NCBI RefSeq assembly: GCF_016863515.1
Contig: NZ_BOPA01000010.1
Coordinates: 124,001 to 188,000 of the forward strand
DNA length: 64,000 nucleotides
DNA from: Micromonospora gifhornensis
GTDB taxonomy: Bacteria; Actinomycetota; Actinomycetes; Mycobacteriales; Micromonosporaceae
Direction of reading: 5' to 3'
The position numbers and the translations under genes were made by a program. The notes beneath the pieces are model-generated. The model was not told the origin of the DNA, made no database searches, and saw only the letters and a list, made by a program, of their open reading frames with translations. Positions 29,273 to 38,235 of the stretch are shown one piece after another (position 1 is the first letter of the stretch; the number at the start of each line of letters is the position of its first letter).

Positions 29273-30055
29273 TCAGCGGAGGGCGGCGGCGATCGCGGTG
29301 GCGGCGGCGAGGACCTGGGCGCCGACCGCGTCGGCGTCGAGTGGGGCGAGTGCGACCACGCCGACGCTCGCCTCCAGGCCGGGCACACCGAGGACCGGGG
29401 CTGCCACCCCGTACGCACCGGGTTGCAACTCGCCGACGGTGCTCACCGGGCCGGCGGCGCCGGAGCGCCCGGCGAGGATGGCCTGCCCGGCCGCGCCTCG
29501 TTCCAGCGGGTGCCGGGCTCCGGTGCGGTACGCCACGTGGAACGAGGTCCAGCTTGGCTCGACCACCGCCAGCGCGACCCCCTCGCCGCCCTCGACCACG
29601 GTCAGGTGCGCGGTCGCGCCGGCCTGCTCGGCGAGGCGTCGCAGGGCCGGCAGCGCGCCCTCGGCGAGCAGTGGTTGCGCGCGCCGGGCCAGGTGCAGCA
29701 CCCCGGCGCCCAGGCGCAGCCGACCGTCGGCGTCCCGGCGAAGCATGCCGTGCCCGGCCAATGGTGTGACCAGGCGGTAGACCGCTGCCCGGCCGATGCC
29801 CAGCCGGTTCGCCGCCTCGGTGACGGTGAGCCCGCCGGGCGCGTCGGCGACGAGGTGCAGCAGCCGTAGCCCCCGGTCCAGCGTCTGCGAGGTCTCCCCG
29901 CCCGGCACGCCCACCCCGCTCCCGCCCGGACCGCCGGTAGCGCCCGTGCCACCGGTAGCGCCCGGACCGCGGGTAGCGCCCGGACCGCCTGCCGTGCCGC
30001 GGTCGGGCGTGGCAGGGGTGGGCGGGTCGGTGCCGGGGGCCGCGGGGGAAGTCAC
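29273..30055 (-). CDS. IclR family transcriptional regulator
   Basis: This protein of about 260 residues has a Gly/Pro-rich N-terminal leader of some 50 residues, then an IclR helix-turn-helix (TLDRGLRLLHLVADAPGGLTVTEAANRLGIGRAAVYRLVTPLAG) and an effector domain (residues about 130-255, AYRTGARHPLERGAAGQAILAG). IclR proteins often control aromatic-compound catabolism, so this is one candidate for the hmgA/fahA palindrome although it lies 24 kb away. Start GTG 30055 is the longest sensible one; the true start could lie closer to the helix-turn-helix. Confidence 0.85.
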   Translation of the reverse strand: MTSPAAPGTDPPTPATPDRGTAGGPGATRGPGATGGTGATGGPGGSGVGVPGGETSQTLDRGLRLLHLVADAPGGLTVTEAANRLGIGRAAVYRLVTPLAGHGMLRRDADGRLRLGAGVLHLARRAQPLLAEGALPALRRLAEQAGATAHLTVVEGGEGVALAVVEPSWTSFHVAYRTGARHPLERGAAGQAILAGRSGAAGPVSTVGELQPGAYGVAAPVLGVPGLEASVGVVALAPLDADAVGAQVLAAATAIAAALR

Positions 30056-30118
30056 GATCAGCAGCGTACGACCCGGCTCCGGCGGACCGGGAAAACGACG
30101 GACGGCTACCCTTGTACG

Positions 30119-31534
30119 GTGACGCTTCGCCTGTATGACACCGCCACCCGATCGGTGCGGGACTTCGTCCCGCGGGAAGCCGGCAAGGTGGGGGTCTACC
30201 TGTGTGGGCTCACCCTTCAGGCACCGCCGCACATCGGCCATCTTCGTTCCGGTGTGAACTATGACGTGCTGCGTCGGTGGCTGCTGGCCGCCGGTTTCGA
30301 GGTCACGTTCATCCGGAACGTCACCGACATCGACGACAAGATCCTGGTCAAGGCGCAGGAGCAGGAGCGGCCGTTCTGGTCGATCGCGTACGCCAACGAA
30401 TTGAAGCTCGCCGAGGCGTACCGGGCGTTGAACGTGTTGCCACCGACCTATGAGCCGCGGGCCACCGGGCACATTCCGGAGATGCACCAGCTGATCGCGC
30501 AGTTGATCGAGCGGGGGCACGCCTACCCGGCCACCGACGACTCCGGCGACGTGTACTTCGACGTGCGTTCGTGGCCGGCGTACGGTGCGCTGTCCAACCA
30601 GTCGCCGGACGAGATGCAGTCCGCCGCCGACGCCCCCGAGCGTGGTAAGCGCGACCCGCGTGACTTCGCGCTCTGGAAGGGCGTCAAGCCCGGCGAGCCG
30701 GCCGATGCCTACTGGCCGTCGCCGTGGGGGCGGGGCCGGCCCGGTTGGCACATCGAGTGCTCGGCGATGTGCCGGCGGTACCTGGGTGCCGAGTTCGACA
30801 TCCACGGTGGCGGGCTCGACCTCATTTTTCCACACCATGAGAACGAACTGGCCCAGTCGCAGGCCGCCGACCTGCCCTTCGCCCGCTACTGGGTGCATCA
30901 CGGTCTGCTCGGCATCGGCGGCACCAAGATGGGCAAGTCCCTGGGCAACGCCCTCGACCTGGCGTACGTCGCCGGGCTCGGGGTACGCCCGGTCGAACTG
31001 CGTTACTACTACGTCGCCGCGCACTACCGCTCCCGGATCGACTACTCCGAGGAGGCACTGCGCGAGGCGGCCGTGGCGTACCGGCGGATCGAGGGTTTCG
31101 TGCAGCGCTCCGTCGAGCGGGTGGGCGTCGGGCAGCTCGGCGAGGTGCCGGCCGCGTTCGCCGCGGCGATGGACGACGACCTGAACACCTCGGCCGCGTT
31201 GGCGGTGCTGCACGACGTACTGCGGGACGGCAACAACGCGTTGGCCGGCGGTGACGATGTGACCGTACGCACGGCGCTCGCCAGTGTCCGCGCGATGCTG
31301 GATATCCTCGGCGTCGACCCCCTCGACCCGGCCTGGACCGGCGGTGCCCGGGCGAGTGACCTCCGCGGTGTGGTCGACTCCCTGGTCGCCCTCGCTCTGG
31401 AACAGCGTGCGCAGGCCCGTGTCCGCAAGGACTGGGCCGCCGCCGACGCGCTGCGGGACCAGCTCAAGCGGGCCGGAGTGGTGGTCGAGGACACCCCACA
31501 GGGCCCGCGTTGGACAATTGGAGAGCATGACTGA
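30119..31534 (+). CDS. cysS: cysteinyl-tRNA synthetase
   Basis: This 471-residue class I synthetase charges tRNA-Cys. The HIGH motif appears in [20 protein letters not shown], the KMSKS motif as KMGKSLGN, and zinc-site residues in [21 protein letters not shown] and [15 protein letters not shown]. Start is GTG 30119. Its TGA overlaps the rlmB ATG, as in many actinobacteria where the pair follows ispF directly. Confidence 0.96.
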   Translation: MTLRLYDTATRSVRDFVPREAGKVGVYLCGLTLQAPPHIGHLRSGVNYDVLRRWLLAAGFEVTFIRNVTDIDDKILVKAQEQERPFWSIAYANELKLAEAYRALNVLPPTYEPRATGHIPEMHQLIAQLIERGHAYPATDDSGDVYFDVRSWPAYGALSNQSPDEMQSAADAPERGKRDPRDFALWKGVKPGEPADAYWPSPWGRGRPGWHIECSAMCRRYLGAEFDIHGGGLDLIFPHHENELAQSQAADLPFARYWVHHGLLGIGGTKMGKSLGNALDLAYVAGLGVRPVELRYYYVAAHYRSRIDYSEEALREAAVAYRRIEGFVQRSVERVGVGQLGEVPAAFAAAMDDDLNTSAALAVLHDVLRDGNNALAGGDDVTVRTALASVRAMLDILGVDPLDPAWTGGARASDLRGVVDSLVALALEQRAQARVRKDWAAADALRDQLKRAGVVVEDTPQGPRWTIGEHD

Positions 31535-32655
31535 TGGCCGGCAATTCGCAGCGCCGTGGCCGGCGGGTGGCGTCGAAGGCGAGCGCACCCAAGGGCTCCG
31601 GCGGCAAGAACAAGGATTCCCTCGCCGGTCGGGGCCGTACCCTGCCCGCCGACGAGCGGCCGTGGCACAAGGGGTACTCCGGCACGGAGAAGGTGCCCCA
31701 GCGCACCGCCTGGAAGCAGGAGAAGGAACGCCGCGCGGCGGCCGAGGAGGGGCGCGCCCCGAAGATCGGCAAGCCGGGCACCAAGGACACCACCTGGGGT
31801 CGGGGCGGTGGCCGGGGTACGCCCACCCCGAAGCCCGCTCGCGGCAAGCAGCCCGCCGGACGTGGTGGTCCCCGGGTCGCGCCCGGGCGTAAGTCGAACC
31901 CGGCCAAGGACACGCCGGAGCTGCTGGTCGGTCGTAACCCGGTGCTGGAGGCGTTGCGCGCTCAGGTGCCGGCCACGGCGCTCTACACCGCCCAGGGCAT
32001 CGACATGGATGACCGGGTCAACGAGATCATCCGCACCGCCGCCGACCGGGGCATCGCCATCCTCGAGATCAGCCGCGCCGAACTGGACCGGATGACCGGG
32101 GGCGTGCTGCACCAGGGCGTCGGCCTTCAGGTGCCGCCGTTCGCGTACGAGCCGTTCGAGGATCTGGTCGCCGCCGCGTTGGAACAGTCGGCACCGCTGC
32201 TGGTGGCGTTGGACGGGGTCACCGACCCGCGCAACCTCGGCGCGGTGATCCGGTCGGCTGCCGCGTTCGGCGCGCAGGGGGTCTTCGTACCGGAGCGGCG
32301 GGCGGCCGGGATCACCGCGACCGCCTGGCGGACCAGTGCCGGTGCGGCCGCGCGGGTGCCGGTGGCCCAGGTCACCAACCTGACCCGGTCGTTGAAGGCG
32401 TGTCGGGACGCCGGCTTCATGGTGGTCGGCCTGGACGCCGACGGCGAGACCGACCTGTACGACCTGGAGGCCGCGGTCGGCCCGCTGGTCGTGGTGGTCG
32501 GCTCGGAGGGACGCGGGCTGTCCCGGCTGGTCGGGCAGACCTGTGACCTGACCGTCAGCATCCCGATGATCTCCGAGGTGGAGTCGCTGAACGCGAGCGT
32601 GGCCGCCGCGGTCACCCTCGCCGAGGTGGCGCGTCGCCGGGCCGTCGAGAGCTGA
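31534..32655 (+). CDS. rlmB: 23S rRNA (guanosine-2'-O-)-methyltransferase RlmB
   Basis: This 373-residue SpoU/TrmH-family methyltransferase has a basic, low-complexity N-terminal extension of about 120 residues ([19 protein letters not shown]), common in actinobacterial RlmB and probably RNA-binding. The substrate-binding domain starts at [13 protein letters not shown], and the knotted SAM domain shows [35 protein letters not shown] and [19 protein letters not shown]. It modifies G2251 of 23S rRNA in E. coli. Start overlaps the cysS stop. Confidence 0.94.
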   Translation: MAGNSQRRGRRVASKASAPKGSGGKNKDSLAGRGRTLPADERPWHKGYSGTEKVPQRTAWKQEKERRAAAEEGRAPKIGKPGTKDTTWGRGGGRGTPTPKPARGKQPAGRGGPRVAPGRKSNPAKDTPELLVGRNPVLEALRAQVPATALYTAQGIDMDDRVNEIIRTAADRGIAILEISRAELDRMTGGVLHQGVGLQVPPFAYEPFEDLVAAALEQSAPLLVALDGVTDPRNLGAVIRSAAAFGAQGVFVPERRAAGITATAWRTSAGAAARVPVAQVTNLTRSLKACRDAGFMVVGLDADGETDLYDLEAAVGPLVVVVGSEGRGLSRLVGQTCDLTVSIPMISEVESLNASVAAAVTLAEVARRRAVES

Positions 32656-32685
32656 CAGCGGGCTGCCGCAGGGAGACGAACGACG

Positions 32686-32714
32686 AAAGGGGCGGCCCGA
32701 CGGGCCGCCCCTTT
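32686..32714. terminator. bidirectional terminator between rlmB and msiK
   Basis: AAAGGGGCGGCCC-GAC-GGGCCGCCCCTTT, a perfect 13-bp stem. It has A-rich and T-rich flanks on both strands and lies between convergent genes. Confidence 0.88.
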
Positions 32715-32727
32715 GTCAGTTGCTACT

Positions 32728-33819
<1,092 letters not shown>

Positions 33820-33941
33820 GAGGGGGTGCATCCTTTCACCGGCAGGAACGTGCCGGACGATCCGAGTGAAGGAGCGACCGGTGCTTGGCGCACCGGCGCC
33901 ACGGCCGTCAGGGGACGAGCCCATGTCGGCCGTGTCACTGC

Positions 33942-33970
33942 ACGGTAAACGGCTTTTGCCACGCTGCCAA
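33942..33970 (-). promoter_or_regulatory. predicted msiK promoter
   Basis: On the minus strand TTGGCA (33970-33965) and TACCGT (33947-33942) are separated by 17 bp, about 120 bp upstream of the msiK ATG. The 315-bp region 33820-34134 holds no gene; its right part should also carry the tRNA promoter (a TATGCT at 34116-34121 is a possible -10). Confidence 0.45.
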
Positions 33971-34134
33971 GATGCGGAACAGTGGATGGGACGGACGGCA
34001 TACGCATACCGGTCACTCGGGCACGGTCGGACACGAATCGACGTTCGCAGGTCGGGATGTCGACGTTTCCCGTGCTGGGGACCCCTGCCGGGCGGGAAAA
34101 GCGGACGCCGGTCGCTATGCTGGCCTCGGACACT

Positions 34135-34211
34135 GCCCCTGTAGCTCAGCTGGCCAGAGCACCCGCCTTGTAAGCGGGATGTCGCCGGTTCGATCCCGGC
34201 CGGGGGCTCCA
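34135..34211 (+). tRNA. tRNA-Thr (anticodon TGT)
   Basis: A complete cloverleaf can be drawn. The acceptor stem is GCCCCTG/CGGGGGC (one G-T pair) and the D arm is GCTCAGCTGGCCAGAGC. The anticodon stem CCCGC/GCGGG has loop CTTGTAA, giving anticodon TGT. The T arm is GCCGG-TTCGATC-CCGGC. The 3' end TCCA is encoded, with U73 then CCA. It reads ACA threonine codons, which are rare in this GC-rich genome. Confidence 0.95.
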
Positions 34212-34388
34212 TCCGCACCACGTACGCGGCCCACCGAGCTGACACCTCGGTGGCCCGGCCGCGAACGCTCCCCGCCCGGCGGCGACGCTCCCTGCCCGGC
34301 GGGGCGGTCGGGCGGCACCGCTATCGTCGCCGTACCCGGGCAGACGCCCTTTTGGCAGGACCGAGCCCGGCCAGAGGGGCGGTGGACA

Positions 34389-35156
34389 GTGGTGGACGCA
34401 GAGCTGACCGTGGCGGTTTCGGGTCAGGTGGCCACGGTGGTCATCCGTAATCCGGGCAGGCGCAACGCCATGACCCTGGCCATGTGGCGGCAACTGCCCG
34501 TACTGCTGGATCACCTGGAGGCGGAACCGGCGGTACGCGCGCTGGTGCTCACCGGGGCGGACGGCACGTTCTGCGCCGGTGCCGACCTCGGTGACCTGGA
34601 TGAGCAGTTGTCCACCGGCGACGCCGGCATAGCAGTGGCCGCCGAGGAACGCCTGGCCGCCTTCGCCAAGCCCACCGTGGCGGCCGTCCAGGGTGCCTGC
34701 GTCGGTGGTGGCTGTCAGCTCGCGGTCGCCTGTGACCTGCGCATCGCCGCCGACGACGCCAGATTCGGGGTGCCCCCGGCCCGACTCGGCCTGGTCTACC
34801 CGGCACCCACCACCCGCCGGCTGGCCCGGTTGGTGGGTCCGGCGGCGGCCAAGCACCTGCTGTTCACAAGCGAACTGATCGACGCCGAGCGGGCGCAGCG
34901 GATCGGCCTGGTCGACGAGGTGCTGCCCGGCGACCGCCTGGCCGCCCGCATCGACCAGCTCACCGCCACGATCGTGGAACGCTCGCAGCTCAGCGTGGTG
35001 GCCGCGAAGGAGATCATCGACGGGCGGGCCGACGACGCCCGGGTGGACTGGTGGTACGGGCAGGTGCGGGCCAGCGGTGAGGCCCGCGAGGGCATCACCG
35101 CCTTCCACGAACGCCGCCCGCCCCGGTTCACCTGGAGCCCCCCGCCCACAGGCTGA
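34389..35156 (+). CDS. enoyl-CoA hydratase/isomerase (crotonase) family protein
   Basis: This 255-residue protein has the crotonase fold: RNPGRRNAMTLAMWRQL, the oxyanion-hole block LTGADGTFCAGADLGDL and the second oxyanion block GACVGGGCQLAVACDLRIAADDARFGVP. Where classical hydratases have the catalytic glutamates (PE-x-LGL and the following helix), this protein shows VPPARLGLVYPAPTTRRLARLVG and GPAAAKHLLF, so both acidic residues appear to be missing. It may catalyse another crotonase reaction. GTG 34389 is chosen with GAGGGG 9 nt upstream. Confidence 0.88.
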   Translation: MVDAELTVAVSGQVATVVIRNPGRRNAMTLAMWRQLPVLLDHLEAEPAVRALVLTGADGTFCAGADLGDLDEQLSTGDAGIAVAAEERLAAFAKPTVAAVQGACVGGGCQLAVACDLRIAADDARFGVPPARLGLVYPAPTTRRLARLVGPAAAKHLLFTSELIDAERAQRIGLVDEVLPGDRLAARIDQLTATIVERSQLSVVAAKEIIDGRADDARVDWWYGQVRASGEAREGITAFHERRPPRFTWSPPPTG

Positions 35157-35225
35157 CCGGACCGGGGGCCGGCGGGTGCCGCGCCGGATTCCGACGCCGC
35201 CCCCCGTTCCCGCCGGCCCGGCCCG

Positions 35226-35669
35226 TCACCGCCCGGCCAGCGCCGCCCAGCTCGGCGCGACCGGTACGCGCCGCAGCGGCATGCCCGCCTCGGCCGGCGT
35301 ACGGTCGCCCTTGCGCTGGTTGCAGGCGTAGCAGGCGGCTGTCGTGTTCTTCCAGGTGTTCCGGCCACCGCGCGAGCGGGGCAGGATGTGGTCGATGGTG
35401 CTCGCCGGGCCGTCGCAGTACGCGCAGCACCGCCCGTTGCGGGCCAGCACTCCGGCGCGGGACCAGGCCGGGCCGGACGTGAAGCGCCAGCGGGTCACCA
35501 CGTACCGGACGAGCCGGACCACCCGGGGCACCGGGAAGACCCCGATGACCTGGTCGGGTACGGCCTCGTGGATCTCGGCGACCCGACGGCAGAGCATCCG
35601 GATCGCGTGTTGGACGGTGACCCGGTGCAGCGGGCCGAGGTCGGCGTTGACAACGAGGACGGCGTACAC
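35226..35669 (-). CDS. HNH endonuclease domain protein
   Basis: This 147-residue protein has an N-terminal region (MYAVLVVNADLGPLHRVTVQHAIRMLCRRVAEI) seen in small actinobacterial HNH proteins and a C-terminal HNH motif: CAYCDGPASTIDHILPRSRGGRNTWKNTTAACYACNQRKGDRT. It has two CxxC zinc pairs and the DH...N...N/H catalytic pattern. The role of these stand-alone chromosomal HNH genes is not known. GTG 35669 has GGAGGGAGA upstream. Confidence 0.9.
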   Translation of the reverse strand: MYAVLVVNADLGPLHRVTVQHAIRMLCRRVAEIHEAVPDQVIGVFPVPRVVRLVRYVVTRWRFTSGPAWSRAGVLARNGRCCAYCDGPASTIDHILPRSRGGRNTWKNTTAACYACNQRKGDRTPAEAGMPLRRVPVAPSWAALAGR

Positions 35670-35771
35670 CGGTGTCTCCCTCCAGGACGGTGACGGGCGT
35701 AGCGGGCCGGACAGCGACGAGCCGCCCGGCCCCAGGGCGGGTGGGCGGCTCGACGGGTACGGGTACGCGCG

Positions 35772-35861
35772 TCAGCCGGGCCGGCCACCTCGGGGGTGTT
35801 CCGTCAGACAACCGCCGCCGAGCAGCCACGACGGCACAGCCGAGTAGTGCTGCTTCGACAT
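35772..35861 (-). CDS. possible 29-residue small protein
   Basis: In the 359-bp gap between the FAD protein and HNH genes, a minus-strand ATG at 35861 is preceded by GGGAG with 6-nt spacing and opens a 29-codon frame (MSKQHYSAVPSWLLGGGCLTEHPRGGRPG, given here as two parts: MSKQHYSAVPSWLL and GGGCLTEHPRGGRPG). The ribosome site is good but the length proves nothing. The remainder of the gap (35862-36028) contains loosely repeated GTGGTCAGCG units and no other gene. Confidence 0.25.
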   Translation of the reverse strand: MSKQHYSAVPSWLLGGGCLTEHPRGGRPG

Positions 35862-36028
35862 GGCTTGCTCCCGGAACGGTGGTTGACCTTGCGCGATCAC
35901 GGTAGGTGTCGCCCGAGTGCGGCGGCAACGCATTTCGATGCGCCCAGCCGGGGTCGTGGTCAGTGCGCCCAGCCCGGGTTGCGGTCAGCGCACTGCCGGG
36001 GTGTGGTCAGCGTCGGCTGTCTCGTGGG

Positions 36029-37555
36029 TCAGCGTCGGGCGAGCAGGCCACGGGGGCGGACCGACCAGAGCGGTTCGGTGGCCGCACCCGCCGAGCGCAG
36101 GATGTGGTTGGCCGCGAGGATGCCGGTCGCCGAGGCCCGTTCCATCAGGGCGCTGGGAAAGTCGGTGTGGATGCCGTCGCCGGCCAGGTAGAGCCCGTCG
36201 ACGTCGGTGCGTACCCCGGGCCTGCGGGCATGGCTGCCCGGCGCGAAGGCGGGCGCCTTCGCCTCCACCCGGGCGTGCAGCTCGCGCACCCGCAGCCGGC
36301 CCACCTCCGGCCACAGCGTGGTCAGCTCGGCCCACATCCGCGCCGCCAGCTCCGTCGCGGGCACGTCCGGTTCGCAGGCGTACGCGTGCAGTTCGAGCAC
36401 GCAACCGCCGGTCTGCTCGGCCCACCGTCGACTGCCGTGCTCCAGCCGGTGGTACAACGTCACCGAGTCCAGGGTGGACTGCCGGGTCACTCCGCTGAAG
36501 ACCGCTCGCTGTGCGGCGACGTCCCCGTCGCACCAGTACCGTGCCACCGCGTACGGCGGACCGGGCCTGCCGTACGCGGGCATCGCCGCCACCAGTTCCG
36601 GCGCGGCGTCGGCCAGGCCGGGGGAGGCCGTGACCAGCGCGGCGAGCGCGGGCGGGTCGAGGGCGAGCACGACGTGCCCGGCCCGGTACGCCCCGTCGGC
36701 GGTCGTCACCCGCCAGCCGGCCTCCTCCCGGCGCAGCCCGGTCGCCGCGACGCCGGTCACCACCCGGCCGCCGTGCCGCTGCACGTGTCGGGTCAGCGGC
36801 CCCCAGATGGTGGTGGCGTAGTCGTCCTCCGGGCAGTCGAAGGCCAGCCCTTCCGGGTTGCCGAGCAGATAGAAGTGGAACTGGGCGATCATTTCGGCGG
36901 CCGACATCTGCGCCTCGTGGTTGAAGAACGAGTGCGAGAAGACCTCGAACAGCATCGCGCGGGCCCGGTCCGGCAGCCGCAGCGAGGTGAGCAGGTCGTC
37001 GGCGGTGCGCTCGTCGAACTCGGCGTAGGTGCGGACCGGGTCGTAGGTCAGCAGCGGCAGGGCGGCGTCCCGGTCCATCCCGCGCAGGTCCCGCAGTCGT
37101 ACGCTGGGACTGCGGGCCAACAGGGTGAGCAGGTTCGCCGGTGGGGCGGGTGGCAGCCGGCCGAACTCCTCGGTCGGCCATTCGGCGCTGAGCACCGGAT
37201 AGCTCGGCACGGGCCGCAGGAACCGCAGCTTCGGGTCGATCCGGCGCAGGATGTTGCGCCAGTTGTAGTACTGCCGGAAGAACGCGTGGAAGCCGTGTTC
37301 GTTGACCTGCCGGCTGCCGTCGTCGAGCGGCTGCGGCCAGGCGCCCAGTCGGCCGCCGAGGGTGGGCGCGGCCTCCAGCACGGTCACCTCGACGCCCCGC
37401 TCGGCGAGCACCACCGCGGCGGACATGCCGGCGATCCCGCCACCGACGACCAGCGCACTCACCGGCTGCGGTACGCGGGGCAGACCACCGCCGCCCGACG
37501 CCACTTCGTGCCGGCGTACGCCGAGGAGCCGACCCACCATCTGCGACAGCGCCAC
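36029..37555 (-). CDS. FAD-dependent oxidoreductase, carotenoid desaturase/isorenieratene-synthase-like
   Basis: This 508-residue flavoprotein has the dinucleotide-binding motif ALVVGGGIAGMSAAVVLAERG followed by E-AAPTLGGRLG, and the C-terminal FAD block GLYLAGDGIHTDFPSALMERA, as in amine oxidase/phytoene desaturase relatives. NEHGFHAFFRQYYNWRNILRR resembles the N-terminal part of CrtU-type enzymes. There are no other carotenoid genes nearby, so the substrate is uncertain. Start GTG 37555 is preferred; ATG 37540 is also possible. The repeat element lies 53 nt upstream. Confidence 0.82.
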   Translation of the reverse strand: MALSQMVGRLLGVRRHEVASGGGGLPRVPQPVSALVVGGGIAGMSAAVVLAERGVEVTVLEAAPTLGGRLGAWPQPLDDGSRQVNEHGFHAFFRQYYNWRNILRRIDPKLRFLRPVPSYPVLSAEWPTEEFGRLPPAPPANLLTLLARSPSVRLRDLRGMDRDAALPLLTYDPVRTYAEFDERTADDLLTSLRLPDRARAMLFEVFSHSFFNHEAQMSAAEMIAQFHFYLLGNPEGLAFDCPEDDYATTIWGPLTRHVQRHGGRVVTGVAATGLRREEAGWRVTTADGAYRAGHVVLALDPPALAALVTASPGLADAAPELVAAMPAYGRPGPPYAVARYWCDGDVAAQRAVFSGVTRQSTLDSVTLYHRLEHGSRRWAEQTGGCVLELHAYACEPDVPATELAARMWAELTTLWPEVGRLRVRELHARVEAKAPAFAPGSHARRPGVRTDVDGLYLAGDGIHTDFPSALMERASATGILAANHILRSAGAATEPLWSVRPRGLLARR

Positions 37556-37607
37556 CCGCCACCCCCTGACCCCCTCAGTCTGCCCGAGATGCCGGGAACA
37601 GTCGCGT

Positions 37608-37659
37608 GTTAACAAGGGGCCCTTTCACCTCGCCAGGCGTTAACAGGGTGCCCTTCCTT
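37608..37659 (+). repeat. twin-palindrome intergenic element, copy 4
   Basis: GTTAACAAGGGGCCCTTTC, an ACCTCGCCAGGC spacer, then GTTAACAGGGTGCCCTTCCTT. It lies between two minus-strand genes, 5 nt after the stop of the MSMEG_6728-type gene and upstream of the FAD protein gene. Confidence 0.85.
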
Positions 37660-37664
37660 GCACC

Positions 37665-38144
37665 TCAAAGGCAGCGGCGGGGGCGGTCGGAGGGTGGCCA
37701 GACGTATTCGAGGTCGGGGGGAACGTCGTCGCCGAAGATCGGGCGGTAGTGGGCGGGGTCCTTGCGGATCAGCGACGAGCGGTGGCTCAGGTGCAGATCG
37801 GTGCGGCCCAGCCAGGGTGGCAGTTCCCCGGCCACCGCCAACTCCTGCTGGGATCGGATCTGCTCGATGCCGCAGGCGGTGGCCAGGTCGGCGGCGAGTG
37901 TGCCGGCGCAGGTGTCGGCCCGGCCGGCGGCACACCAGACCTCGCAGACGTCCAGCCCGTAGCGGGTCAGGGCCTCCTCGTACCCGGCCCACATCTTCAC
38001 CGCCGGGTGGTTGCGCCAGCCGTAGTCGGGCCGGGTCAGCCCGCGCAGCACCTGGATCGCCTCGACCCGCTGCTTGCCCAGCCGGCGTTGGTCCAGGGCC
38101 CGGGCGCTGGCCAGGAAGTCCGGATACGGCAGGAACGTCTGCAT
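37665..38144 (-). CDS. MSMEG_6728 family protein
   Basis: This 159-residue protein opens MQTFLPYPDFLASARALDQRRLGKQRVEAIQVLRGL and contains YGWRNHPAVKMWAGYEEALTRYG and HLSHRSSLIRKDPAHYRPIFG, the blocks of a widespread bacterial family that resembles pyrimidine-dimer DNA glycosylases in its N-terminal part. The function of the actinobacterial branch is not established. Length is complete. Start ATG 38144. Confidence 0.85.
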   Translation of the reverse strand: MQTFLPYPDFLASARALDQRRLGKQRVEAIQVLRGLTRPDYGWRNHPAVKMWAGYEEALTRYGLDVCEVWCAAGRADTCAGTLAADLATACGIEQIRSQQELAVAGELPPWLGRTDLHLSHRSSLIRKDPAHYRPIFGDDVPPDLEYVWPPSDRPRRCL

Positions 38145-38235
38145 TCGGATGGCCTACCCGCCACGGGCCGAGCCATGCCGACGCCGGCAATCATGATCAT
38201 TGCGGGGCTGCGCGGGTTTCGACCGGCTGACTACC

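Noticed and set aside
36029-37555. A carotenoid biosynthetic cluster around the FAD oxidoreductase
   Set aside because: No crtE, crtB, crtI or cyclase gene is nearby; neighbours are an HNH gene and an MSMEG_6728-type gene.
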